Assembly: GCF_019422935.1 (NCBI RefSeq)
Contig: NZ_JAHZCJ010000012.1
Span: forward strand, 72,638-136,637
Reading direction: 5' to 3'
Source of the DNA: Desulfovibrio sp.
GTDB taxonomy: Bacteria; Desulfobacterota; Desulfovibrionia; Desulfovibrionales; Desulfovibrionaceae
Length of the DNA: 64,000 nucleotides
Position numbers and translations under genes: made by a program. Every line of letters begins with the position of its first letter. The stretch's first letter is position 1. Under the pieces are notes generated by a model that was not told the origin of the DNA, did no database searches, and worked only from the letters and a program-made list of their open reading frames with translations. Shown one piece after another: positions 53,211 through 62,167 of this stretch.

Positions 53211-53599
53211 GCTATGTGCCCCTCTTTTTTCAAAAGATCATAGTACCATCGGCAAAAGTCAAAAATGCCCATGTACTTTTCGTCCTTATTGACCACGCCA
53301 AGGGCGCATTCGGTAGCGCCCTTGCTGTAGGCCTTGCCATACGGCCCTTTTTGGGCCGCGTCTTTCAGAAATTCGTTAACCAGCTGCTGCGTGGTGCGCT
53401 TGGACACATCTGTCCGCATATCAAGCGGTTCGTTGGGCTTCTGGAAAGGATCCCAGTTTTCATAGCCGATGCGGTCCACAAATTTGCGGCGGCGCGGATT
53501 CATGCGCTCATAAATTTCGCGCTTGAGACCTTCCTGCTCATCCGAAAGCTGCTGCGGCGTTCCATCGCGAAAGACGGTGGCGGGAATGCTGCCGTACAT
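53207..53599 (-). CDS. Conserved-looking 130-residue protein, family not recognised
   Basis: The 130-residue soluble protein starts YGSIPATVFRDGTPQQLSDEQEGLKREIYERMNPRRRKFVDRIGYENWDPFQ and ends with CRWYYDLLKKEGHIA. It is charged and mostly helical, with two cysteines and several aromatic residues near the end. No domain is recognised. Strong codon bias, good ribosome site spacing and coupling to a YkgJ-type gene (22 bases upstream) and a TPR gene (4-base overlap) show it is a real gene. It probably works with both. Confidence 0.65.
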   Translation of the reverse strand: MYGSIPATVFRDGTPQQLSDEQEGLKREIYERMNPRRRKFVDRIGYENWDPFQKPNEPLDMRTDVSKRTTQQLVNEFLKDAAQKGPYGKAYSKGATECALGVVNKDEKYMGIFDFCRWYYDLLKKEGHIA

Positions 53600-53621
53600 C
53601 TCAAACTCCTTTCACGCCCGA

Positions 53622-54293
53622 TCAGGCCTCTTCTTTCTTGGCAGGGCCGATACCCAGATAGGCCTCATCGTAGCGGGTTAGCAGAGCCATGGATAAAGGC
53701 ACATACACGTCATGCAGTTCTTTAAAGCGACTCTGCACTGTTGTGGCCACATCCCTGCTCAGGTCTTCAAGCCTGTTCTGGATCTTGTCCATATGGATGG
53801 TGGGGTATGGCTTGCCCTTTTCAAAGGCGGAAAAACCGCACACATGCCCCTGCCCGGCAATGGCCGTAGGCACGCCGTACACGCGGCAGGTAATGGGCCG
53901 GGCGTGGTACAGCAGGCATTCGTTATTATCGTCCAGCAGGGGGCAGCGCAGCTTGATCTGGGCCGCGCGCTCCATGATGGCCTCGGGGCTTTCGCCGTCT
54001 TTTTCCGCCCGGTACAGCTCGCGCTTGATGCGCGTGGCCTGGCGGTCCAGATCAGAAGCGCGCTCAATAATGGCAGAGCGCTGCGGCCCGTAACCAAAGG
54101 CGGCTTCAAAGGCCTTGTTGATGTACATGGCTTCAACAAGGGAAAGGTCAAAAAGCGCGTGGCAACAATCGCTGCAGCCTTCCTTGCAGACTACGCACTG
54201 GGGAAAGGCCCCGCGCACCCTGCCGAAAAGGTCGTCAACTTCGGCCCGCAATGATTCATAGCGGGTAAAAATAGAGCTCAGATCAGGGATCAT
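53622..54293 (-). CDS. YkgJ-type cysteine-cluster protein
   Basis: The 223-residue protein has an N-terminal cysteine cluster (CVVCKEGCSDCCH, about 34-46) and a later pair in RCPLLDDNNECLLYHARPITCRVYGVP. This is the CxxCxxCC zinc- or iron-chelating family. The middle has a long helix (IIERASDLDRQATRIKRELY). A role in metal or FeS handling, or protein modification, is possible; the substrate is unknown. It is the first gene of a three-gene leftward operon, 300 bases downstream of the ferredoxin gene. Confidence 0.78.
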   Translation of the reverse strand: MIPDLSSIFTRYESLRAEVDDLFGRVRGAFPQCVVCKEGCSDCCHALFDLSLVEAMYINKAFEAAFGYGPQRSAIIERASDLDRQATRIKRELYRAEKDGESPEAIMERAAQIKLRCPLLDDNNECLLYHARPITCRVYGVPTAIAGQGHVCGFSAFEKGKPYPTIHMDKIQNRLEDLSRDVATTVQSRFKELHDVYVPLSMALLTRYDEAYLGIGPAKKEEA

Positions 54294-54593
54294 GGTTATC
54301 CTGCGGTAGTGCGGAAGACATGAGGGAGAACAGGCAATTTCATACAGAAATCGCCCTGGCGGCTGCGTGAGCAGACGCCCGCCACAGAGGCGTGAGCGCG
54401 GTTTGTATGCGCTGGTAAGCGCCTTAGCGGGCGTCTTGAAACTTTAAGAATGCACATTCTCAAAGTCAGGATGCTCTGGCGGCAAAGCGGCCTGTACCTT
54501 ATGAAAATGCCGCCTGGCGCGTGCGCGCCGGGCGGCACAATGAAAACTCGGCAGAATCAGCAAGGGAATGCCGCTTGGGCACCCCTGCAATTC
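54294..54593. other. Intergenic region with nested stem-loop element and ferredoxin terminator
   Basis: This 300-base gap holds two structures. At 54373-54436 three nested stems can be drawn: 10 bp (AGACGCCCGC/GCGGGCGTCT), 5 bp (AGGCG/CGCCT) and 5 bp (AGCGC/GCGCT). It lies about 80 bases before the YkgJ-type gene, in its likely leader. At 54509-54536 a GC-rich hairpin (GCCGCC...GGCGGC) followed by ATTTTC on the minus strand probably ends the ferredoxin transcript. Confidence 0.55.
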
Positions 54594-54782
54594 TTAGTTT
54601 TCTTCAACGGTGATAGCGCTGACTTCGCAAACTTCCACACAGGATTCACAGCCCAGGCATTCTTCGGCGTTCACGGCTTCGGACTTGCCGTCCTTGATTT
54701 CGTAAACTTCAACGGGGCACACGTCCACGCATTCGCCACAGCCCACGCACTTGTCAACGTCAACATTAACATTATAACCCAT
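54594..54782 (-). CDS. Ferredoxin, 2[4Fe-4S] type
   Basis: The 62-residue acidic protein has two cluster motifs: CVGCGECVDVCP (first) and CLGCESCVEVCE (second). All eight cysteines are present, so two [4Fe-4S] clusters are expected. It carries low-potential electrons in the cytoplasm, for example for hydrogenases or pyruvate:ferredoxin oxidoreductase. ATG 54782 has GGAGG six bases upstream; a TTG at 54794 is part of that ribosome site and is rejected. It is monocistronic. Confidence 0.93.
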   Translation of the reverse strand: MGYNVNVDVDKCVGCGECVDVCPVEVYEIKDGKSEAVNAEECLGCESCVEVCEVSAITVEEN

Positions 54783-55000
54783 GGTGTCCTCCAAATTTGC
54801 ATTGACTTGCTTGATTTTTCAAGCGGCTAAATTCCGCTTGTGCAATGGATAGCTTTAGGCATCCACCCTGTCAAGTGTCGGCTGGAAAATAGCCAACCGT
54901 GCAACAACTACAGGAATATGACGCCCCGCCCCAGCACAGGCGGAAAAGTTTTTTTAAAAATATTTTGCCTCAACAACTGGTTACAAAACGTCTATGGGCC

Positions 55001-56440
55001 TTATGGCACAAGACGCGCGTAATAGCCTTTGCCGTTGCGCACAACCTGCAACAAAATCTGCCCGGACATGCGCTCTCTTCTGAAAGCCTGCAAAAATTCT
55101 TCCATGGTACTGGTTTCGGCAGCGCCCACCGCCGTTATGTGGTCGCCCTGGCGCAAAAAAGAGGCGGGGCCGTCTGCCCTGGCCTGACGCACCACCACGC
55201 CCTGCGCGGTTTGCGCTGCGCTGAATCCCCAGCGGCGCTCCAGCAGGGCGCGGGCCTCCGCATCGCCAAAGGGTTCGGGGGTGGCCTCGATCTTCAACGC
55301 CCCGCCCTCCCGCAGCAAGTGCAGCCGCAAGGGGGTTCCGGCTGTCTGGTTGCGCAGAATATCCAGATAATCGCGCCTGTCGCGCACAGGCGAAGAATTT
55401 ATGGTTTCAAGGATGTCGCCGGGCGCTATGCCCGCCTTGGCGGCCGGAGAACCGGGAAACACCGCCGTTACCAGCACGCCGCCAGCATCCTTGAGGCCCA
55501 GGGCCATGGCAGTGCGCCCGTCCACATCCTGCAAATCAAGCCCCAGCCAGAGCGGGGCCACGCGGCCTGCACTCATGAGGTCGTGCATGACGCGGCGAGC
55601 CTTGTTGATGGGGATGGCAAAGCCAATGCCCTCGGCGCGCGCGTCCACAGCAGTATTGATGCCTATGAGCACACCCTCGATGTTCAGCAGCGGGCCGCCG
55701 CTGTTGCCAGGGTTGATTGCCGCGTCAGTCTGAACAAGGTCGGTGAACGCGCCGTCCTTGTTGCGGATAGTGCGCCCAAGCGCAGAAACAACGCCCGTGG
55801 TGACGGTATGGTTGAAACCAAAGGGATTGCCAATGGCGATGACGGTTTCGCCCGGCATGATGTCGCCTGAATTGCCAAGCTTAACGGCAGGCAGCTTTGA
55901 CGCTCCCTTGATCTGGAGCACGGCAATGTCAAAATCCGGGTCAGCCCCTTTGACGGCGGCGGGAAATTCCCTGCCGTCCAGCAGGTGCACCATGACTTCA
56001 TCCCCACCCGCGATAACATGCGCATTGGTGAGCACAAGGCCTTTTTCTCCATCTACAATAACACCGGAGCCAAGGCTGACACGCTTTTGCCGCACCTTGC
56101 GCCCGCCGGGCATATCAAAACCCGGCAAGCCGGGAAAGCCCGGGCCAAAAAACTGCTCAAGGGGCGAAAGCCGCTGCCCTTCAACTATATGAGTGCTCGT
56201 TATGTTCACAACCGCGGGGGCAACGGCCTGCACGGCGCGCACCACAGGCGTCATTCGGGGGCTGTCCGCTGCTACGGCTCCTGCCCGCGAAGGCGTGCAC
56301 AGCAGCAGGGCCGCCGCCAGCAGCAAAAAAAACAAGCGCAGGGCAAAACTTCCCTCAACAGCCGCCGCTTCTACACGCCCAGGTCGCGAGCGCCCACGGC
56401 AAGGCAGATTTCTTTGTATATAGATGGGTCTGGTTTTCAT
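55001..56440 (-). CDS. DegP/HtrA-type periplasmic serine protease
   Basis: The 479-residue protein has a hydrophobic export segment at 32-55. The trypsin-like domain has the catalytic triad His141 (LTNAHV), Asp171 (DFDIAVL) and Ser247 (GNSGGPL). Two PDZ domains follow (about 300-385 and 400-475), the second somewhat degenerate. It degrades or refolds misfolded periplasmic proteins. AAGGAATTT precedes the ATG. It is divergent from cobT. Confidence 0.93.
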   Translation of the reverse strand: MKTRPIYIQRNLPCRGRSRPGRVEAAAVEGSFALRLFFLLLAAALLLCTPSRAGAVAADSPRMTPVVRAVQAVAPAVVNITSTHIVEGQRLSPLEQFFGPGFPGLPGFDMPGGRKVRQKRVSLGSGVIVDGEKGLVLTNAHVIAGGDEVMVHLLDGREFPAAVKGADPDFDIAVLQIKGASKLPAVKLGNSGDIMPGETVIAIGNPFGFNHTVTTGVVSALGRTIRNKDGAFTDLVQTDAAINPGNSGGPLLNIEGVLIGINTAVDARAEGIGFAIPINKARRVMHDLMSAGRVAPLWLGLDLQDVDGRTAMALGLKDAGGVLVTAVFPGSPAAKAGIAPGDILETINSSPVRDRRDYLDILRNQTAGTPLRLHLLREGGALKIEATPEPFGDAEARALLERRWGFSAAQTAQGVVVRQARADGPASFLRQGDHITAVGAAETSTMEEFLQAFRRERMSGQILLQVVRNGKGYYARLVP

Positions 56441-56570
56441 ATAAATTCCTTACCTCGTCGCTAACATAAGCACGCTGAGGAGATCGTAAAGTCCCCCAAA
56501 TGGATTTACCCCGCGCAGCGGCAAGCCGTCCCGTCTTGCGCACACCCCCTGTTAAGGATAAACAAACGGC

Positions 56571-57677
56571 ATGAAAACCACTCAATCCGACCTGTTGGAA
56601 CTGATTTTGCCCGGCCTGCGCATAGCGCCCCTGCTTCAGAAAGACCTGGACGATGCCCAGGCCCATCTGGACGACCTCACCAAACCGCAGGGCAGCCTTG
56701 GCCGCCTTGAAGACCTCGCCCAGAGGCTCTACGCCATGAGCGGCGGGCAAGCGCCCCTCAGCGTCAGCCCTGCCATCATGCTTACGGTTGCGGGCGACCA
56801 CGGCGTTGCCGATCAGGGCGTTTCGCCTTTTCCCAAGGCCGTGACGCGCCAGATGGTGCAAAACTTTTTTAACAACGGCGCGGGCGTCAATGTTTTATGC
56901 AAGACCTCGGGCATGGATCTGCGCGTAGTGGACGCAGGCTGCGACGGTGGCCCCTATGAACCGCACGCCATCCTCATTGAGCGCCGGCTGGGCAACGGCA
57001 CCGCGGATATGAGCCAGGGCCCGGCCATGAGCCGCGAAACCTGCCTCAAAGGGCTGCGCATGGGCGTGGAGCTGGCGCAGCAACTTGCGGATAACGGCTA
57101 CCGCTGCCTCGGCGTGGGTGAAATGGGCATTGCCAACAGCACGGCTGGCACGGCCCTGTATTGCGCCCTGCTGCACTTTGACCCCGAGCAGATGACCGGC
57201 CCCGGCGCTGGCGCGGACCCAGACATGGTGCGCCACAAGACCGAAATCGTGCGCCGTGCGCTGGCAGCCAATGCTTCCATGCTGGAAGGCGACGACCCCA
57301 TCAATATTTTGGCCGCCTTGGGCGGATTTGAAATTGTTCTCATGGCCGGGCTGATGCTTGGCGCAGCCTCGCGCCGCCTGCCCGTGCTGGTTGACGGCTT
57401 TATATGCAGCGCGGCCTACGTGGCGGCCCTGCACATCTGCCCCCAGCTTGCCGACTACGCCGTGCTTTCCCACGCCTCGGCAGAGCCGGGCCACGTGCGT
57501 GCGCTCTCCAAGCTGACCGGCGGCGAAACCCGCAACAATCCGCTGCTGCACCTGAGCATGCGCCTTGGCGAAGGCACCGGCGGCGCTGTGGCTTATCACC
57601 TGCTGCGTTGCGCTGCCTCCGTGTACAACGACATGGCGACCTTCAGCTCCGCAGGTGTGGCGGGCAAAACATGCTGA
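56571..57677 (+). CDS. cobT: Nicotinate-nucleotide-dimethylbenzimidazole phosphoribosyltransferase CobT
   Basis: The 368-residue protein has the CobT landmarks: [15 protein letters not shown] near the N-terminus, [37 protein letters not shown] and the [13 protein letters not shown] segment with the conserved Glu. It makes alpha-ribazole phosphate for the lower ligand of cobalamin. AAGGAT precedes the ATG. It overlaps the following ABC ATPase gene by seven bases. No cobalamin riboswitch fits in the 130-base upstream gap. Confidence 0.95.
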   Translation: MKTTQSDLLELILPGLRIAPLLQKDLDDAQAHLDDLTKPQGSLGRLEDLAQRLYAMSGGQAPLSVSPAIMLTVAGDHGVADQGVSPFPKAVTRQMVQNFFNNGAGVNVLCKTSGMDLRVVDAGCDGGPYEPHAILIERRLGNGTADMSQGPAMSRETCLKGLRMGVELAQQLADNGYRCLGVGEMGIANSTAGTALYCALLHFDPEQMTGPGAGADPDMVRHKTEIVRRALAANASMLEGDDPINILAALGGFEIVLMAGLMLGAASRRLPVLVDGFICSAAYVAALHICPQLADYAVLSHASAEPGHVRALSKLTGGETRNNPLLHLSMRLGEGTGGAVAYHLLRCAASVYNDMATFSSAGVAGKTC

Positions 57678-58648
57678 ACCAGCTTGCGCCGGAACAGTCT
57701 TCCGCATCCGCCCTGCTGCGGCTGGAAGATGTCTCACGGGTGTTTGACATCCGGCGGGGGCTGTTCGGCGAAAAGCGCTCTCTTGTTGCCGTAGACGGGG
57801 TTAGCCTGAGCCTCGCCAAAGGCGCGAGCCTTGGTCTGGTGGGCGAATCCGGCTGCGGCAAATCCACACTTGGGCGTCTGGCCTGTGGATTGCTGGCCCC
57901 TTCTCAGGGGCAGGTGCTGCTTGATGGTCGCCCCCTGCCCCCAGCCGGAGCGGACAGTTGGGCCGCCGGGCGCATTCAGATGATCTTTCAGGATCCTTTT
58001 TCATCCCTCAATCCCCGGCTCACGGTTGGTAGTTCTGTAGCGGAGCCACTGGCGGCGCGGGGCGTCTCCCGCGAGGAACGCCATGCCCAGGCAGAAGCCA
58101 TGCTGGCTACAGTGGGGCTTGAAGGCATGGGCCGCCGATATCCGCACGAGTTTTCCGGCGGGCAGCGACAGCGCATTGCCGTGGCGCGGGCGCTCATCAC
58201 CCGGCCAGATGTGGTTGTGTGCGACGAGCCGGTTTCCGCGCTTGACGCCTCGGTGCAGGCGCAGGCGCTCAACCTCCTGCGCGAGGTGCAGGAGCAGTTC
58301 GGGCCAGCCTATCTTTTCATTTCGCACGATCTGGCGGTTGTGGGCTTTTTGTGCCGCCGCATATTGGTCATGTATCTGGGCCAGATTGTGGAAGAAGGCC
58401 CCACCGATGCCATTTTTGACGGCGCGGCGCACCCCTATACGCAGGCCCTCATGGCGGCCATGCCTACCGGGAGCCGCCGGGGCGAACCCATTGCCGCTCT
58501 GGAAGGCGAACTGCCAAGCCCCTTGGCTCCGCCAGCAGGATGCCGCTTTCACCCGCGTTGCCCCAAGGCAAAGGACATTTGCCGTCAGGAAGCACCGCAG
58601 TGGAAGGATATGGGTGATGGGTGGCGTGTGAGGTGTTGGCTGGCGTAA
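57671..58648 (+). CDS. OppF/DppF-type ABC transporter ATPase, orphan
   Basis: The 325-residue protein has Walker [11 protein letters not shown]-loop [12 protein letters not shown], signature [15 protein letters not shown] and Walker [13 protein letters not shown]. It ends with an oligopeptide-transporter C-terminal region ([12 protein letters not shown] and [14 protein letters not shown]). These mark the OppF/DppF/NikE group. No permease, OppD-like partner or binding protein is present nearby, so partners must be encoded elsewhere. Overlap with cobT suggests cobalt- or peptide-related use, as inference only. Confidence 0.88.
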   Translation: MLNQLAPEQSSASALLRLEDVSRVFDIRRGLFGEKRSLVAVDGVSLSLAKGASLGLVGESGCGKSTLGRLACGLLAPSQGQVLLDGRPLPPAGADSWAAGRIQMIFQDPFSSLNPRLTVGSSVAEPLAARGVSREERHAQAEAMLATVGLEGMGRRYPHEFSGGQRQRIAVARALITRPDVVVCDEPVSALDASVQAQALNLLREVQEQFGPAYLFISHDLAVVGFLCRRILVMYLGQIVEEGPTDAIFDGAAHPYTQALMAAMPTGSRRGEPIAALEGELPSPLAPPAGCRFHPRCPKAKDICRQEAPQWKDMGDGWRVRCWLA

Positions 58649-58701
58649 TTTCGCCTCTGCGGCGGGTAGTTTTTCTAACTGGCACGGTTAACTAGATTTT
58701 T

Positions 58702-58860
58702 CTGCCCTTCGGGCACGATATTCCGTCCTCCGGCGGAGTTTGAGACGCCTGTGCGGCGCGCGATTTCGCCTCACCGCGAGGGATACACCTTTGGTTCTTG
58801 CTGCCCTGCGGGCACCGGATTCCGCCCTCAGGCGGAGTTTGGGACGCCTGTGCGGCGCGC
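58702..58860. repeat. Direct repeat of a 60-bp multi-hairpin unit, 99 bp apart
   Basis: The copies are at 58702-58761 and 58801-58860. Each contains a TGCCC/GGGCA hairpin, a TCCGYC/GGCGGA hairpin and a GACGCCTGTGCGGCGCGC end. About 10% of positions differ, and the differences fall mainly in loops or keep the stems paired. A weaker third partial unit (TTTCGCCTC...GCGGCG) starts near 58652. Possibly a REP-like element. Confidence 0.7.
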
Positions 58861-59394
58861 AGCAAGGCGGGGCCGGTTATGGGGCTATGCCCCCTTCTCG
58901 GCCCCCCTTGCATCCCCCCCGAAGCACCCCCTTGGGTTTTCAGCTTCCGTAAAACGGCGAGGGCAACGCGTCTTGTGCTGCGGGAGCTTCCCTCACTCGC
59001 TACGCTCGCTCAGGCGATCTCCCTCCGCGCCGCGTAAATGCCAACGTCCGCTTTCGCTTCGATCAAACTCCGTTTCAGTCAATAGCCACGATCAGAATTA
59101 GTCATTGAAAAACTACCCGTAACTGGAACCTAGCTACGATCCTCACCACGCTCCCGCTCGCCCTGTTGTCAACCATACTTCTTCCCTACCCAGCCGAAAT
59201 CGCTACTACCTCACACTTGTGGCAGAAAACTAGTTCTATGTCGAACCACAAGATAACTCATTAGCACCAGAAGCAATATTTTCCCTATCCCTGACTCTCG
59301 CTGCCCCTCTGAACAACAAAAATCTAACCCGATTCACGGGCTTTTGTCTTCTCCCTAGCTGCCTTTATGCTTTTCCTCCAGCCTTTCATCAGAA

Positions 59395-59627
59395 GCAGGT
59401 CGTGGAGTCGCCTTCCTTAGATTCGCCGGAGCAACGCGAAGGCGATGGCTGGTGTTGGGCGAATTTGCAAAGTACGCGTTTTGCGGTCTGAAAAGGAAAA
59501 ATCCTGTTTTTGAGCGCAGCGTACTCATGTACGTGAGCATCAAAAACAGGATTTTAACGCTGTCAGGCCAAAAAAGTCGGGTTTGCGTAAATGCGCTCGA
59601 CAGGCTCTCCCACCCCACCAACTCTCC
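59395..59627. repeat. Large structured repeat, copy A
   Basis: This 233-bp unit is repeated at 59684-59916 with constant offset 289. Flanks and a 26-base centre are nearly identical in both copies. The centre is enclosed by a perfect 16-bp inverted repeat, AAAATCCTGTTTTTGA at 59498-59513 with its complement at 59540-59555. An outer GGTCTGA/TCAGGCC pair and a CGCCTTC/GAAGGCG pair further upstream can also form. It may be a structured RNA or a DNA cruciform element; no coding role is likely. Confidence 0.8.
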
Positions 59628-59683
59628 TCTTTTTGCCTTTTCTTCCCCTGCCTTTTCTGCCTTGCCCCGGCCAATCATAAGGA

Positions 59684-59916
59684 GCAGGGCGTTGAGTCGC
59701 CTTCCTTAGACTCGCCGGAGCAAGGCGAAGGCGATGGCTGGTGTTGGGCGAATTTGCAAAGTACGCGTTTTGCGGTCTGAAAAGGAAGCGCCGGGATTTT
59801 GAGCGCAACGTACTCATGTACGTGAGCATCAAAATCCCGGCGCTGACGCTGTCAGGCCAAAAAAGTCGGGTTTGCGTAAATGCGCTCGACAGGCTCACCC
59901 CGCCGCCAAACTCTCC
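59684..59916. repeat. Large structured repeat, copy B
   Basis: This is the second copy of the 233-bp unit. Its perfect 16-bp inverted repeat is AGCGCCGGGATTTTGA at 59787-59802 with the complement at 59829-59844. Eleven of the arm positions are exchanged as a block relative to copy A while pairing stays perfect, and the 26-base centre is kept except for one base. The pyrimidine-rich spacer between copies (59628-59683) resembles the sequence before copy A. Confidence 0.8.
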
Positions 59917-59963
59917 CAGCCTTACTGTATTATTTCTACCGCACAGACTACTTTGCGCAGCCG

Positions 59964-61910
59964 TTACCGTTCAAAATAGGTGTACCCGCGCAAGCCGTCT
60001 TCAAAAACCTGCATAATGGCAAACCGGTCGCTGGCCGAAATCCGCCCCTGTCGCACAGCCTGCTCCGCCGTGCTGCGCAGATCTTCCAGAATGCGACGCG
60101 GCTCATATTCCACATAGCTCAGAATATCCGCCACAGAGTCACCCCTGATTTCGCGCACATACTCATAATTGCCGTCATCCCGCACCCTGATGGAAACAAC
60201 GTTGGTGTCGCCCATGAGGTTATGCAGATCGCCCAGGGTTTCCTGATACGCACCCACCAGGAACACGCCAAGGTAATATTCCTCGCCGTCACGCAGCGGA
60301 TGCAGATCAAGGGTGGGCTTCATGCCCTGCGGGTCGATAAAATGGTCAATCCGGCCATCAGAATCGCAGGTAATATCAGAAATAATGCCCTGCCGTGCAG
60401 GAAATTCCTTGAGCCGATGCACGGGCATAACCGGGAACAACTGGTCAATGGCCCAAGAGTCAGGCAAGGACTGGAATACACTGAAGTTGCCGTAATAAAT
60501 ATCGGCAAGGCTCACGTCGATGTCCGCAAGATCGCGGGGTATCGTCTTGAGCCGGGTTTTTTCCTGGGCAATGCGCATGATGATGGCCCAGAAAAACCGC
60601 TCGGCCAAGGTGCGCTGACGCAGATTCACCCGCCCGGTGGAGAACAGCTGACGCATCTCGTCCCGGTAGTAAATGGCGTCGTTATAGCACTCCTGCAAAT
60701 TGCGCAGGGTAATGTTGGCAAGAGTTTCACGCAGGTTCAGCACCGGCTCCGGCGTGCCCTCGGGCAGGGTATCGGGCAGCTGCACTTCTTCCACCATGCT
60801 CACATCAAGCACGTTAAAGAGCAGCACGGAATAGTAGGCCACAGTGGCGCGGCCAGATTCTGTAATGATGTGGGGATGCGGGATTTTCTGCTCATCAAGA
60901 ATGCTCATGATGGCTTCAACGATGTCGGCGCTGTATTCATCGAGCGTATAGTTGCGCGACGAAACATAGTTGGTATGCGAACCGTCATAGTCCACAGCCA
61001 GACCGCCGCCAAGGTCAAGGTAGCCCATGGGCGCGCCTTCCTGCACGAGGCCCACGTAAAGACGCGCGCCTTCCATGACACCGGTACGGATGTCGCGAAT
61101 ATTGGAAACCTGCGACCCGAGGTGGTAGTGCAGCAGCTTGAAACAATCAAGCATGTCGTTGGCCTTGAGCGTATCCACCACATCCACGATCTGCGCGGGC
61201 GAAAGGCCAAAGGTGGAGCGTTCGCCGCCGGAATCAGTCCAGTGACCGCTGGCCTTGACGGCCAGCTTGGCACGCACGCCGATGTTGGGCCGCACGCCAA
61301 GAGCCTTGCTGCGCTCAAGCACAACTTCCAGCTCGCTTGGCATTTCGAGAACAAAGAGCACGTTAAAGCCAAGGCGCAGAGCCTGAAGGCCAAGGTCGAT
61401 GAATTCTTCGTCCTTGTAGCCGTTGCAGACAATGCAGGCCTCGCGGTCGCGCATGAGCGACACGGCGGCAATGAGTTCCGCCTTGGAGCCGACCTCCAGG
61501 CCGTGATGATAGGTGGAGCCGAACTGGGCTATTTTTTCCACAACCTGCTGCTGCTGGTTGACCTTGATAGGAAAAACGCCGCGATACGAACCCGTGTAAT
61601 TCAGACTTTTGATAGCCTTGCGGAATGATTCGTGGATATTGGCAATGCGCGAATCCAGAATGTTCTCCACGCGCAACAGCACGGGCATATCATACCCGCG
61701 CTCTTTCAGCCCGGCGATAACTTCCGGTATCGAAACCTGCGGCCCCTTGGGCCCCTGCGGACAAATCACAACTTCGCCCGCATCCGACACGTCAAAATAC
61801 CCGGCACCCCAATTACGGATGCCGTACAGTTCGATGGAATCCTCCACCCGCCACTGCTGCAATGCGCGGTTTTTTGCCAATTCCTGCTCCTGGAGCGCCG
61901 CAAGGCGCAT
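59964..61910 (-). CDS. speA: Biosynthetic arginine decarboxylase SpeA
   Basis: The 648-residue protein has the alanine-racemase-like PLP barrel with the cofactor lysine Lys116 in GVFPIKVNQQQQ, HHGLEVGSKAELIAA, CNGYKDEEFIDLGL, HYHLGSQVSNIRDIR and GGGLAVDYDG. The C-terminal domain contains GAYQETLGDLHNLMGDTNVV. It converts arginine to agmatine for polyamine synthesis. Length is typical for SpeA. ATG 61910 is the only good start near the family N-terminus; the ribosome site is weak. Confidence 0.96.
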   Translation of the reverse strand: MRLAALQEQELAKNRALQQWRVEDSIELYGIRNWGAGYFDVSDAGEVVICPQGPKGPQVSIPEVIAGLKERGYDMPVLLRVENILDSRIANIHESFRKAIKSLNYTGSYRGVFPIKVNQQQQVVEKIAQFGSTYHHGLEVGSKAELIAAVSLMRDREACIVCNGYKDEEFIDLGLQALRLGFNVLFVLEMPSELEVVLERSKALGVRPNIGVRAKLAVKASGHWTDSGGERSTFGLSPAQIVDVVDTLKANDMLDCFKLLHYHLGSQVSNIRDIRTGVMEGARLYVGLVQEGAPMGYLDLGGGLAVDYDGSHTNYVSSRNYTLDEYSADIVEAIMSILDEQKIPHPHIITESGRATVAYYSVLLFNVLDVSMVEEVQLPDTLPEGTPEPVLNLRETLANITLRNLQECYNDAIYYRDEMRQLFSTGRVNLRQRTLAERFFWAIIMRIAQEKTRLKTIPRDLADIDVSLADIYYGNFSVFQSLPDSWAIDQLFPVMPVHRLKEFPARQGIISDITCDSDGRIDHFIDPQGMKPTLDLHPLRDGEEYYLGVFLVGAYQETLGDLHNLMGDTNVVSIRVRDDGNYEYVREIRGDSVADILSYVEYEPRRILEDLRSTAEQAVRQGRISASDRFAIMQVFEDGLRGYTYFER

Positions 61911-62167
61911 ATATAATGGTGATTCAGCTCCGAAAATGGAGCTGTAGGCTGCCGCCGTTCAAAAAACGACCGCAGATGGTTGCACGAAAAATGCGGCGTA
62001 ATTATGCCGTGACCGTGCCGAATGTCAATCATCGCAAAAAGGGCGGCAAGCGCAGATTGTTAGGTGCATGGCTAACTATCTTCTTGACGGCAGGTACTCC
62101 TTGCTTCATTTTTTTCACTTGCGCGCAACGGCCTGATGTCGGCTATTTCACTCTTACGGGGAACTCC

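Larger units (their letters stand above)
58649..59963. other. Gene-free region with two repeat families
   Basis: In these 1315 bases no credible gene is seen on either strand; all open frames are short and follow the repeats. It holds the hairpin repeats at 58702-58860, a G/C-rich stretch to about 59035, an unremarkable stretch (59040-59390) and the two large covarying repeats at 59395-59916. It lies between the converging oppF-type and speA genes. Confidence 0.75.

Noticed and set aside
56441..56570. Cobalamin riboswitch before cobT
   Set aside because: The gap is only 130 bases, is shared with the divergent protease gene, and shows no B12-box-like sequence.
59452..59709. Short open frames inside the repeats as genes
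   Set aside because: They exist in both copies only because the DNA is repeated; they run through the palindromic stem and have no ribosome site.
59395..59916. CRISPR array or retron for the large repeats
   Set aside because: There are only two long units with a 56-bp spacer, no Cas gene and no reverse transcriptase nearby; the architecture does not fit either system as known.
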